DNA of 64,000 bases, taken from Caecibacter massiliensis. GTDB lineage: Bacteria > Bacillota > Negativicutes > Veillonellales > Megasphaeraceae. The stretch is from NCBI GenBank assembly GCA_900095875.1, contig LT608311.1:1426001-1490000 (forward strand). The letters are read 5' to 3'. The notes below the pieces were generated by a model that was not told the DNA's origin, made no database searches, and saw nothing but the letters and a program-made list of their open reading frames with translations. The position numbers and the translations under genes are program-made. This document shows, in pieces, positions 43,516-52,027 of this stretch (position 1 is its first letter; each line of letters starts with the position of its first letter).

Positions 43516-43560
43516 AAATAAGGTTTGCAGGAAATATCACCATGGGGCGAGTTGCCAATT

Positions 43561-43615
43561 AAACAGAGGCTGCACTAAAATGTCTTTAGCAATCATTTTA
43601 GTGCAGCCTCTGTTT
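43561..43615. terminator. Very stable bidirectional terminator
   Basis: A perfect 22-bp stem (43561-43582 with 43594-43615) with an 11-base loop, between the convergent NlpC/P60 gene and the minus-strand hypothetical gene. Confidence 0.92.
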
Positions 43616-43671
43616 GTTTATCGTGGGAAAAACCACTTCTTTAACGAAAGCATACTACAATCCTATTTTCT

Positions 43672-44457
43672 TTATATATTGCAGTAGACCTGTTCCAGTT
43701 CATGCAGTATAGCATCAGTTATTTCAGGATTATCACCACTGTCATAGGATTTTTCAATGGCTGTTTCATCGACAATCCAGTGATTCCGCCGCAGATTTTG
43801 GCGGTGTTCATACAGCCATTGGGCACAGCATCGGGCCATGCGGCTTTCCGACAGGCTGCGCTTCAGGTAACGGAACCGTGTCCGGGGAATGGCCTGGTGA
43901 GGTTCTTTCATAATATCTTCGATTTCCAGTGTGAAATCGCATTCATGATATCCATTCGATACGGCTTCCCTGCCGACGAAACGGGTATTTTCCAGCCCCA
44001 TGTCATACAGCAGATACTCATGGAATAATTGTTTTTCCAGTTCATTGGCCATGATATCCCTTGTGGGCAGGCACTGGCAGATATCGTTATGACACAGGCG
44101 CAGCAGGTCCATCAGCATGACGTGACGATGGCGCATGAACGTGCAATCTGCAGCATCGAGCCAGATGGTGCGGAGACGGATATACGCTTTCATTTCTTCT
44201 TTATATCCGGCATCGTAAATGCTCAGCGGCGTGTTCTGGCAGGTGTACCAGTACAGACGGGGTTCCAGCGTGAGCCAGTCATGAGCGGCCTTCTGCCGGC
44301 ATGGCTGGTCCAGCTGGCTATCGGCGAAGGTACGCTTCAATGCCTGCAGATAGTTCAGGCCGCTGCAGGAAACGGCAAGTACACGGAAGGTTCCAGAAAC
44401 TGGCTGCTGGAAAAAAATCTGCTTGAAATCATTTTCTGTCAAATCGGATGTATCCAT
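43672..44457 (-). CDS. Hypothetical 261-residue protein
   Basis: No family recognised. It is a soluble protein without signal peptide or membrane helix. It is rich in Cys, Arg, His and Tyr, with cysteines spread through the chain, and with pieces such as LEPRLYWYTCQNTPLSIYD and FRYLKRSLSESRMARCCAQW. ATG 44457 has AAAGGA nine bases upstream. It lies 39 bp downstream of a LysR gene on the same strand, so the two may be co-transcribed. A minor resemblance to replication-associated or regulatory proteins is not sufficient to assign any function. Confidence 0.6.
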   Translation of the reverse strand: MDTSDLTENDFKQIFFQQPVSGTFRVLAVSCSGLNYLQALKRTFADSQLDQPCRQKAAHDWLTLEPRLYWYTCQNTPLSIYDAGYKEEMKAYIRLRTIWLDAADCTFMRHRHVMLMDLLRLCHNDICQCLPTRDIMANELEKQLFHEYLLYDMGLENTRFVGREAVSNGYHECDFTLEIEDIMKEPHQAIPRTRFRYLKRSLSESRMARCCAQWLYEHRQNLRRNHWIVDETAIEKSYDSGDNPEITDAILHELEQVYCNI

Positions 44458-44496
44458 TTCTATCGGTCCTTTGTGGTGATGTATCTGTCCGGAACG

Positions 44497-45420
44497 TTAT
44501 TGGGCAGATGCATTTTTTTCTGCTGCTTTGTGGGAATCGCTGTAAAAATTTTTGAATGATTGTACCCATGTACGAGCTGGATGAGGCAGGAAGCCCTTGC
44601 TTTTCCATACCATGGCCAGTGTCCAGGGAATCTGTGGCTCTACGAGGGGAATATGGACGAGTTTTTCGTCATCCAGGCGCTGACAGATCGTGTGAGGCAG
44701 GAGTGCAATGCCCAGCTGGGTGCGTACGATTTCGGCCTGGAAATCCCAGTTGCTGCTCTGGCAGACAATCCGGGGATGGGCCATGATTTTCTGATAAAAT
44801 GTCTTGATGAACGGATTGAGAGAGAATGATTTGGGATAATATACCAGCGGTTCGTCTTTTATCTCTTCCAGGGTAATGACTTTATTTTTGGCAAGGGGAT
44901 GTTCCGGCCAGAGGACAACTTCCAGGTGCTCTTCGTTGAAGATAAAGAAATCGTAGGTCATTTCCGTTGCCACGGGTAGCGCAACAAACCCGACCTGGAT
45001 AAGTCCTTCGTCAATCGATGAAATAATGTCATTGGAGCCGACTTCCAGCAGTTCTAATTCAATTTGGGGATAATCGGAGATGAAATGCCGGATAAATGAC
45101 GTGATGAAAGACGAGCCGATCATGGGGGGAATCCCGACCGTCAGTTGTCCGGAATTGAGGAGCTGGGGCGATTCCATCTGTTCGTTCAATTGGGAAAAGT
45201 CTTTTATGAGCGACTCAATACGCGGTAACAGCCAGGCGCCCGTTTCCGTCAGTTCGACGCGTTTGCCGTTCCGGTTAAACAACTTGACATTCCAATGGTC
45301 TTCCAGTGCCTTGATGCCTTTACTGATGGAAGGTTGGCTGATATGCAGTGATTTTGAAGCTTTGGTAAAACTTTTTTTCTGGGCTACTTCGACAAAGTAG
45401 GTTAATTGAAATAGATCCAT
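44497..45420 (-). CDS. LysR-family transcriptional regulator
   Basis: 307 residues. The helix-turn-helix is in FVEVAQKKSFTKASKSLHISQPSISKGIKALE, and the sensor domain covers the rest. It is divergent from brnQ across a 276-bp gap, the standard arrangement for a LysR activator and its target. It may therefore respond to branched-chain amino acids or a related acid, but it might instead control the downstream orphan gene. Confidence 0.9.
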   Translation of the reverse strand: MDLFQLTYFVEVAQKKSFTKASKSLHISQPSISKGIKALEDHWNVKLFNRNGKRVELTETGAWLLPRIESLIKDFSQLNEQMESPQLLNSGQLTVGIPPMIGSSFITSFIRHFISDYPQIELELLEVGSNDIISSIDEGLIQVGFVALPVATEMTYDFFIFNEEHLEVVLWPEHPLAKNKVITLEEIKDEPLVYYPKSFSLNPFIKTFYQKIMAHPRIVCQSSNWDFQAEIVRTQLGIALLPHTICQRLDDEKLVHIPLVEPQIPWTLAMVWKSKGFLPHPARTWVQSFKNFYSDSHKAAEKNASAQ

Positions 45421-45611
45421 AGCCTTACGTCACCTCTCTTATGACACTATATTACCATATTTCTTAGCATAATAGAACCATGCACAAATGGAATGTTACT
45501 GATATGTCAAGTTTATTTATTTTTCATCATGTGTGTAAGGCAGAGGGGACTTTTTATCTATAAGCTGAAATTTTAATAATATTTTAATCTATAAGACATG
45601 AAAGTGGTGTA

Positions 45612-45640
45612 TTGTCATATGTCTCATAACGAGATATAAT
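45612..45640 (+). promoter_or_regulatory. Sigma-70 promoter of brnQ
   Basis: TTGTCA (45612-45617) and TATAAT (45635-45640) with a 17-bp spacer. Confidence 0.8.
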
Positions 45641-45648
45641 GAAAGACA

Positions 45649-45671
45649 AATGTATATTGTGAATATACATT
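45649..45671 (+). promoter_or_regulatory. Perfect palindrome at the start of the brnQ transcript
   Basis: AATGTATATT (45649-45658) and AATATACATT (45662-45671) are exact inverse repeats around GTG, starting about +2 of the brnQ promoter. It could be an operator or a 5' stabilising hairpin. Confidence 0.6.
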
Positions 45672-45696
45672 CACCTATTTTAAGGAGATGTTACCT

Positions 45697-47043
45697 ATGT
45701 CAAAAAATGCAAACGCAAATGCCCTGATTATTGGCTTTGCCATGTTTGCCGTATTCTTCGGTGCGGGCAATCTGGTATTTCCGCCTCTTATCGGGCTCAT
45801 GTCAGGGAGTTCCTGGGAAATCGCTATTATCGGCCTTGCTATTTCAGCTATTTTATTTCCTATTGCTACGATTATTGCTGTCGATAATATGGGCGGTAAC
45901 GTCCAGGCTATTTGTGCACCTGTAGCCAAATGGTTTACGAAAAGCTACATGGTCATGTGGATTATCTTTATCCTCACCTGTGGCGTGCCCCGGCAGGCAG
46001 GCGTTGGCATTGAAAGCGGCCTGCTCAGCGTATTGCCGGGACTGCAGGGAAATGACGCCGTCCGTATTGCTCTTCTGGCAGGATATTTTGTCATCGTCCT
46101 GGCGCTTACCTTCCGTCCATCCAAAATCGTCGATATCGTCGGAAAATATCTGACACCGTTCCTGCTCATCTGCCTGGTCGTCATGATTGCCCTGGCTGTT
46201 TTCGAACCGCTGGGAACACCGATTGCGCCGCAGGTAGATAACGTATTCTCCTATTCTTTCCTGCAGGGCTATCAGACTGGTGACGTTGCCGTCGGCATTG
46301 CCATTGCCGGCATGTTCGTCGCTTCCATCAAAGCCAAAGGATATACCGACCCGTCAGCACGGCATAAAATGACACTGAAAGCTGCCGTTGTCGCCTTCCT
46401 GGGACTTCTCATCGTCTATGGCGGCCTGTTGTACCTCGGTGCTACCGGATCCAGTATGTTTGATGGCAAAATGGATCAGACAGCTCTTCTCAATGGCCTC
46501 GTCCATGCGCTGACCGGTGCTACCGGTAATGTTGTGCTCGGCATTGGTATTTTCCTGGCCTGCCTGACGACGACCATTGGCGTCGGTTCGACTATTGCCA
46601 ATCTGACCGTTGACTTATCAGATGGTAAGATTCCTTTCAAATACATGATGGTATTTGTGTGCCTCTTCGGCCTTGCTGAAGCCTGCATTGGCGTACAGGG
46701 AATCATCCGTTATACATTCTGGATTTTTATTGCTATTTATCCCGTTTCTATCGCCCTTATGCTTCTTGGCGTATTCTGCAAATACGTTCCTAATCATGGT
46801 GCCTGGAAAGGGACCATCGCCATGGCAACCATTATCGGTTTGTTTGAAGGGCTGATGCAGCTCAATAAGAGTGGTATTACCAATCTTCCCCTCGACTCAC
46901 TCATCCAGCTGTATAATCACATTCCCTTTGCAGCGGAAGGGTTTGCCTGGGTTCTGCCGGCTGTTATTGGTTTCATCGTTGGCACCGTCATTGTAAAATC
47001 CAAAGGCGGCGATCCCTATCCTATGATTTCGAAAAATCAGTAA
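45697..47043 (+). CDS. brnQ: Branched-chain amino acid transporter BrnQ
   Basis: 448 residues, 12 predicted helices, LIVCS family. It imports leucine, isoleucine and valine with Na+ or H+. Signature pieces: IIGFAMFAVFFGAGNLVFPPLIGL at the start and GCLTTTIG-like CLTTTIGVGSTIANLTVDLS in the middle. ATG 45697 is chosen, since the AAGGAG at 45682-45687 is too close to the earlier ATG 45688. The hydrolase gene follows after 22 bp. Confidence 0.93.
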   Translation: MSKNANANALIIGFAMFAVFFGAGNLVFPPLIGLMSGSSWEIAIIGLAISAILFPIATIIAVDNMGGNVQAICAPVAKWFTKSYMVMWIIFILTCGVPRQAGVGIESGLLSVLPGLQGNDAVRIALLAGYFVIVLALTFRPSKIVDIVGKYLTPFLLICLVVMIALAVFEPLGTPIAPQVDNVFSYSFLQGYQTGDVAVGIAIAGMFVASIKAKGYTDPSARHKMTLKAAVVAFLGLLIVYGGLLYLGATGSSMFDGKMDQTALLNGLVHALTGATGNVVLGIGIFLACLTTTIGVGSTIANLTVDLSDGKIPFKYMMVFVCLFGLAEACIGVQGIIRYTFWIFIAIYPVSIALMLLGVFCKYVPNHGAWKGTIAMATIIGLFEGLMQLNKSGITNLPLDSLIQLYNHIPFAAEGFAWVLPAVIGFIVGTVIVKSKGGDPYPMISKNQ

Positions 47044-47065
47044 AACGGACGAAGGAGCGATTGAT

Positions 47066-47917
47066 ATGGCGTTACAGATTGAAAATATAGAAAAAGACCC
47101 TCTTTGTTGTCCTCAGGAATGGCCGGCATCACTGGAATCGCTGACTTTTTCCAGTCATGGCTGCCAGGTATATGGCACGGCTCTGATTCCCGGTGGAGCC
47201 AGGGACCAGACCTATCCCTGTGTCATTATCTGCCATGGCTTTCCCGGTTTTGCTTCAACTTTTGACATTGCCCAGAACCTGCGCCGTACCGGTCTGGTAG
47301 TCATCAGTTTTTCCTACCGTGGCAACTGGGGGAGTCAGGGGAATTATACCTTTTCTGGTGCTATCGACGATGCCGTTTGCGTGGCCGAATGGGCTCATGA
47401 CGAAAAAAACGCAGCTCAATACCACATCGATAAAGACAACATCTTCTTCATTGGTCACAGTATGGGCGGTTTTGTCTCCATTAATGTCACACGGCGCCTT
47501 CCCTGGCTGAAAGGGACGGCCGTCATGTCACCGTATGACCTGCCGTACTGGCCTGCTCATGGTCTGGACGCGGCTATGCACGAACTCATCGACTCCAGCC
47601 TTTACGTTCTTCATATTGAATCACCGGAAGCCTTGTACCGGAACGTCGTATACTGCTGCCAGCAGGGATACGGCATCTCCCAGGCTTTTGAAGATATCAA
47701 AGACCGGAACCTCTATTTTATCGGAGCCAGTCAGGATGATGTAGCACCGGCCAAAACGATGATTGAACCTCTTTGGAATCAGCTCAGCCAGCATCAGACA
47801 ACGGCTATCCAGGATTATGATACACTGCCGACAGAACATGCCTATAATGACGTGCGCCTTACCGTAAGTCGCATGTTTGCCCAGTGGATTGACAAAGTCC
47901 TGGAAGCAGAAACGTAA
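47066..47917 (+). CDS. Alpha/beta-hydrolase family protein
   Basis: 283 residues. Nucleophile elbow GHSMGG (about residues 131-136), oxyanion region CHGFPGF near residue 54, probable Asp in SQDDVAPA and His in PTEHAYND. It cleaves an ester, amide or similar bond; substrate unknown. It is probably co-transcribed with brnQ. A terminator lies at 47946. Confidence 0.87.
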   Translation: MALQIENIEKDPLCCPQEWPASLESLTFSSHGCQVYGTALIPGGARDQTYPCVIICHGFPGFASTFDIAQNLRRTGLVVISFSYRGNWGSQGNYTFSGAIDDAVCVAEWAHDEKNAAQYHIDKDNIFFIGHSMGGFVSINVTRRLPWLKGTAVMSPYDLPYWPAHGLDAAMHELIDSSLYVLHIESPEALYRNVVYCCQQGYGISQAFEDIKDRNLYFIGASQDDVAPAKTMIEPLWNQLSQHQTTAIQDYDTLPTEHAYNDVRLTVSRMFAQWIDKVLEAET

Positions 47918-47945
47918 ATAAAAGATAGCCTATTTGATTACATTG

Positions 47946-47985
47946 GACCTCCTGATATGGATAAAAACTCGTCAGGAGGTCTGTC
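47946..47985 (+). terminator. Terminator of the brnQ unit
   Basis: GACCTCCTGA (47946-47955) pairs with TCAGGAGGTC (47972-47981), followed by a T-rich run. Confidence 0.75.
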
Positions 47986-47989
47986 TTTA

Positions 47990-48305
47990 TAAATTACGAA
48001 GAATGATTTATAAAAACGATAGTTATTTTATAAAAAATAAGTGAAATGTTGATTGAAATTTCATTTAAATCAGTAAATAAATGAAATAAAATGGAAATTA
48101 AGTGAAATTTATCGAGAATTTTATAAAAGATTTGATAAAACTCACCTGGGTTTATCAAATGATTTGAAAAAACTGATGGGATTTAGCATATACCTGCAGG
48201 GCTATTTTCCGATATCTTCTATGCCTTTTAATGACGAGATACATAGGGATGAAGATGGTATATTAATGTTTTGCAAGATTCTTCGAATGAATCCGGATGC
48301 GTATA
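47990..48305. other. AT-rich gene-free region with inverted repeat
   Basis: No open reading frame. It is strongly AT-rich with many TGAAAT and TTTATAAA words. TTTGATAAAAC (48131-48141) and GGTTTATCAAA (48149-48159) form a dyad with one mismatch, and related GATTTGATAAAA words are nearby. It marks the left edge of the AT-rich island. Confidence 0.55.
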
Positions 48306-48308
48306 GGT

Positions 48309-48355
48309 AAAAAGACAGTGGAATGAGAGGCATACTCTCTTTTCACTGTCTTTTT
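48309..48355. terminator. Terminator of the SorC-type regulator
   Basis: AAAAAGACAGTG (48309-48320) pairs with CACTGTCTTTTT (48344-48355), with an inner GAGAG/CTCTC stem. It works on the minus strand and may also act on the plus strand. Confidence 0.88.
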
Positions 48356-48398
48356 GTTCGGACGATATGGAACATTATCCATGAGATTTGTAAAAGAG

Positions 48399-49340
48399 TC
48401 AAGTATTTTCTAAGAGACGTTTTGCAGTAAATTGATCGGTAATTAACACATTGGTGTACCCACCCTTTATAGCTGCCAGAATGGAACGAACTTTGGCAGC
48501 ACCACCGGCAATCAGAATGCTGTATTCTTTATTGTGGAGATACTCTAAATCAATGCCGACTGTCCGGTCATTAAATTCAGGACAAGCGATGTTTCCATTT
48601 TCATCAATAAAACGAGAACAAATATCGCCGACAGAGTGCTTCTTTAGAAAAGCCTGTTCATCTGTATTAGCATATCCTAAACGGAAAAAGAGCGCTTTAT
48701 CACGAGTGGTACCAACACTGAAAAGGGCAATATTAGCATGATTTCCTAAATTTAAGACCCGGTTGATATGACGATCCTTGTAAACCATCTCTTTTACTTT
48801 TTTAGAATCAAAAATAACAGGTAAAGGTAAGTATTGGGCAATTGTTTCATAGTTTTTAGAAAAATTGTTTAAAATTTCATTGGCATATGTTTCACACACT
48901 GAAAGTGTAATGGCGCCTTCTAATTGAACTATTTGGGCACCTAATAGTGGTTTAGGTTTCAAATAGTGAGATACGCTGCGCATCGTAGTACCCCAACCGA
49001 CGCCAATTATGTCACCATCATGAATGATTTTATTTAAATATTCAGCGGCTTCTTTACCAATGTAATTTTTAATTTCTTCTTCATCGTCAATGGGGGAATT
49101 GGCAATACATACGTGCTTTAAATTAAATTTTGCTGCTATTTTTTGAGATAGTTCGCCCCTGTCTTCGATGGGGTCGTAGATTTCTATTCGAACAAAACCA
49201 TGAGTTTTAGCATAATGCAGCAATCGGGATACCGAAGGGCGGGATAAATTTAATTCTTTGGCAATATCAGTTTGACTATAGTCAGATTGATAATATAATT
49301 TAGCAGCAGTAATTGCCAAGCGGTCTTTTTTCATTATCAT
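48399..49340 (-). CDS. SorC/DeoR-type sugar-binding transcriptional regulator
   Basis: 313 residues. N-terminal helix-turn-helix (AAKLYYQSDYSQTDIAKELNLSRPSVSRLL) followed by the SorC sugar-phosphate-binding domain (DIIGVGWGTTMRSV, GTTRDKALFF, and AGGAAKVRSILAAIKGGYTNVLITD at the end). It is divergent from the phosphodiesterase/GlpA-like operon and likely represses it until a phosphorylated inducer binds. Base composition is much richer in A+T than neighbouring genes. Start 49340 follows AAGGTGAAGG; the frame extends to 49376. Confidence 0.9.
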   Translation of the reverse strand: MIMKKDRLAITAAKLYYQSDYSQTDIAKELNLSRPSVSRLLHYAKTHGFVRIEIYDPIEDRGELSQKIAAKFNLKHVCIANSPIDDEEEIKNYIGKEAAEYLNKIIHDGDIIGVGWGTTMRSVSHYLKPKPLLGAQIVQLEGAITLSVCETYANEILNNFSKNYETIAQYLPLPVIFDSKKVKEMVYKDRHINRVLNLGNHANIALFSVGTTRDKALFFRLGYANTDEQAFLKKHSVGDICSRFIDENGNIACPEFNDRTVGIDLEYLHNKEYSILIAGGAAKVRSILAAIKGGYTNVLITDQFTAKRLLENT

Positions 49341-49395
49341 AGCCTTCACCTTATCCTTTTTGATGAAACAATGCAAATTATGCTACTTTATTTTA

Positions 49396-49465
49396 TTATC
49401 GCTAATGAAATGATAAAAAGCAAGATAAATTAGAAATTTTGTTCAAAACATGCAAGATAATTAGG
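49396..49465. promoter_or_regulatory. Repeated candidate operators next to the SorC-type gene
   Basis: GCAAGATAAATTAG (49420) and GCAAGATAATTAGG (49452) are direct repeats starting 32 bp apart, three helical turns. Close by, TTATC and GATAA arms form a dyad (about 49396-49416). They are candidate sites for the SorC-type regulator. Confidence 0.5.
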
Positions 49466-49543
49466 AAAATTTTTTCATAAAAATACATAAATGAATGATT
49501 AGATAGATTCTTATATCAAAAATGAAAAAATGTAAATAAAGTA

Positions 49544-49572
49544 TTGAAATAAATTTCTAGCGAACTTATAAT
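49544..49572 (+). promoter_or_regulatory. Sigma-70 promoter of the phosphodiesterase/GlpA-like operon
   Basis: TTGAAA (49544-49549) and TATAAT (49567-49572) with a 17-bp spacer, about 85 bp before the first gene. Confidence 0.75.
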
Positions 49573-49657
49573 GAGACTATGAACAGCGTATGAACTACTT
49601 TTTTCATTGTATTGCAGTGTAAGATTTGTAAAAAAAACCAAGGAGTGTGACAGTAGT

Positions 49658-50530
49658 ATGAAAATTTTCCAGATATCGGACTTTCATTTACGGGGAGATG
49701 GCAAACTTTCCTTTTATAAGGCTGATACCAATAAGGCAATGAAGCAGACGATTGATTATTTTGACAGTCTTAAAGAATACGAACTTCCTGACTTTTTCGT
49801 TGCAACGGGAGACTTATCGGAGGGAGGAACTAGAAAAGGATACGAAATAATGAGAGAAGGACTTAGAAGTCTTCCACGGCCTTGTTATATTGTTCCTGGT
49901 AATCATGACAAGCGGGCTTATTATTTAGATATGTTTGATAAAGAAGTACCCGTAAAAGAAGATATCCGTCCATTCATTTGTTATACCATTGATGACAGGC
50001 CCATACGTGTCATTGTTATTGATACGACGAAACCCGATTGTCATTCGGGAGGATTAAGTAAAGAAGTTGCAGATTGGCTGGAAAAGAAAATTGTAGAATA
50101 TCCAGATAAACCTACCTTAGTTTTCACGCATCATGTTCCATTTAAAACAGGACTACCGGCTATGGATGAAGGATTTGAAGGAGCAGACAAACTTTCTGAA
50201 ATTTTACATCTCCATTCTAATGTCCGTCTTTGTTGTGGCCATATGCATGTAGGTATTGTCACTGTATGGCGTGGTATTACATGTGTTACTTGTCCTTCTA
50301 TTTCTATGCCAATTGAAGTAGATTTCCGGACGAAATCAGACCCATATGTGACACAACAAGAGAAAGAAAATGATTTCAAAGGTGGAGGAGACCGGTTCTT
50401 TCTTGGAAATCCGGGATATTTGATTCATAATCTTCAAGGCAGCCGGATAAATACGTATGTCATGACGATTCCTGCCGGAGCTGATTATTCTGGACCGTAT
50501 CCGTTCAAATACTATAAGGGAGAAATATAA
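49658..50530 (+). CDS. Calcineurin-like phosphodiesterase (GpdQ/CpdA type)
   Basis: 290 residues, cytoplasmic. Class III cyclic-nucleotide/glycerophosphodiesterase motifs in order: ISDFHL, ATGDLSEGG, VPGNHDKR, VFTHHVPF and CCGHMHVG. Members such as GpdQ hydrolyse glycerophosphodiesters to glycerol-3-phosphate. Being first in an operon with a carrier and a GlpA-like dehydrogenase, a GpdQ-type role is more likely than cAMP hydrolysis; this is inference. ATG 49658 follows AAGGAGTG. Confidence 0.85.
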   Translation: MKIFQISDFHLRGDGKLSFYKADTNKAMKQTIDYFDSLKEYELPDFFVATGDLSEGGTRKGYEIMREGLRSLPRPCYIVPGNHDKRAYYLDMFDKEVPVKEDIRPFICYTIDDRPIRVIVIDTTKPDCHSGGLSKEVADWLEKKIVEYPDKPTLVFTHHVPFKTGLPAMDEGFEGADKLSEILHLHSNVRLCCGHMHVGIVTVWRGITCVTCPSISMPIEVDFRTKSDPYVTQQEKENDFKGGGDRFFLGNPGYLIHNLQGSRINTYVMTIPAGADYSGPYPFKYYKGEI

Positions 50531-50543
50531 GGGGAGTGGCGTT

Positions 50544-51866
50544 ATGGGTGAGCAGATCAAGGCACAGAGAAGTTTACGAAAAATTGCTGGCGTTACATTG
50601 TATGAAAGTGCTGTACAATGGTATTGTTTCCTTCTTTATGGTACGGCGGCAGGTACGGTATTTAATAAAGTATTCTTTTCCGTTACGGGTGATGAAATTA
50701 CAGCACTCATTATGTCCTATATGTCATTTGCTATCGGGTACATAGCAGGACCTTTTGGGGCCGTGTTTTTCGGACAAGTCGGTGATAAAAGAGGACGTAA
50801 GTTTACCATGTACGTTTCTTTGATGATGATGGGGATTTCAACGTCTATCATAGGCTTTTTACCACCGGCGGCAACGGCTGGTGTTTGGATTGTCATCGTT
50901 TTGCAAATCATGCGCCTGGCGCAATGTTTTGGTCGCGGCGGAACCTGGGGTGGTGCGATCCTTTTAGCATATGAAAATGTTCCGGAAAACAGGCGTAATT
51001 TTTATGCCTGCATTCCTCAGATAGGACTGCCTATCGGATTAGGACTGTCCTCTATTTTTTTATTAGTGCCGACCTGGTTTTTAGATGAATCAGCCTTTTT
51101 CAGTTGGGGTTGGAGAATTTCTTTCCTGGCAGCGATTATCCTTACTATTATTGCCGTTTTGTTAAAAGGGCATATGATGGAAACAGAGGATTTTAAAAAG
51201 GCTCAGGCTAAATTAGAAGAACAGGAAAGAGAAGGGAAAAAACAAAAAGTGGGATTTATTCCAATGGTTAAAGGATATTGGAAAACCTTATTGCTTGGCT
51301 GTGGTACCCGCTGGGTAGATGGAACTTTTTATAATATATTTATTGTCTGGATTTTGTCTTATTGTATTGGCTGGCTGGGTATGCCCTTGTATGAAACGTA
51401 TTTGATTACTATTATAGCCTGTATTTTTAAAATACCATTTACGCTGTTTGGTGGTTGGTGTGCACAACGGTTTGGTACTACCACTACATTTGTCATTGGT
51501 GGACTGGCATCGGCATTTCTCAGTATTCCTACTCTGAAAGTTATTGAATGGAGTCATGGCGATCTCCTCATTACTATGATTGGAATCGTGATTGGCTGGA
51601 GTATTGCCTATAATCTTATCTGGGCTGTATTAGGATCGCTTTGGTCCTCCTATTTTGAAACAGAAGTACGGTATTCAGGTATTTCCTTTGTATACCATGT
51701 TCCCAGCTTTATCGTTGCGGGTATTGTGCCTGCTGTTTGTACGTATCTCATTAGTTATGGTAATGGTGATACCATTTATGTAGGGATTTATTCTACCGTT
51801 GTTGCTCTTATCAGTGTGGCTTGTGCCCTCATCTTAAAACGGCGCTATATGGCTGGAAAACGGTAG
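50544..51866 (+). CDS. MFS transporter, metabolite:H+ symporter family
   Basis: 440 residues, 12 predicted helices with a basic/acidic central loop (about 215-235). The early segments GYIAGPFGAVFFGQVGDKRGRK and MRLAQCFGRGGTWGGAIL correspond to the metabolite:H+ symporter branch (ProP, ShiA, KgtP relatives). It starts 13 bp after the phosphodiesterase. It may carry the glycerophosphodiester, glycerol-3-phosphate or another organic acid. Substrate not determined. Confidence 0.85.
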   Translation: MGEQIKAQRSLRKIAGVTLYESAVQWYCFLLYGTAAGTVFNKVFFSVTGDEITALIMSYMSFAIGYIAGPFGAVFFGQVGDKRGRKFTMYVSLMMMGISTSIIGFLPPAATAGVWIVIVLQIMRLAQCFGRGGTWGGAILLAYENVPENRRNFYACIPQIGLPIGLGLSSIFLLVPTWFLDESAFFSWGWRISFLAAIILTIIAVLLKGHMMETEDFKKAQAKLEEQEREGKKQKVGFIPMVKGYWKTLLLGCGTRWVDGTFYNIFIVWILSYCIGWLGMPLYETYLITIIACIFKIPFTLFGGWCAQRFGTTTTFVIGGLASAFLSIPTLKVIEWSHGDLLITMIGIVIGWSIAYNLIWAVLGSLWSSYFETEVRYSGISFVYHVPSFIVAGIVPAVCTYLISYGNGDTIYVGIYSTVVALISVACALILKRRYMAGKR

Positions 51867-52027
51867 AGACAGCGGATACGTATGGCTTTCTTCATGAATC
51901 GTGCGTACCTGATGGGTCTTTGTCATAATATAGGGTATCACCGACTCATAATAAGAAATTTTGAAAAAAATAATAATGAAATTATTTTCCGAAGATAAGA
52001 GCGATTAAAATTAGCGAGGTCATGAGT

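Noticed and set aside
47990-48180. Repeated TGAAAT/TTTATAAA words as a CRISPR-like or satellite array.
   Set aside because: Word spacing is irregular and there are no constant-length repeats; plain AT-rich sequence explains them.
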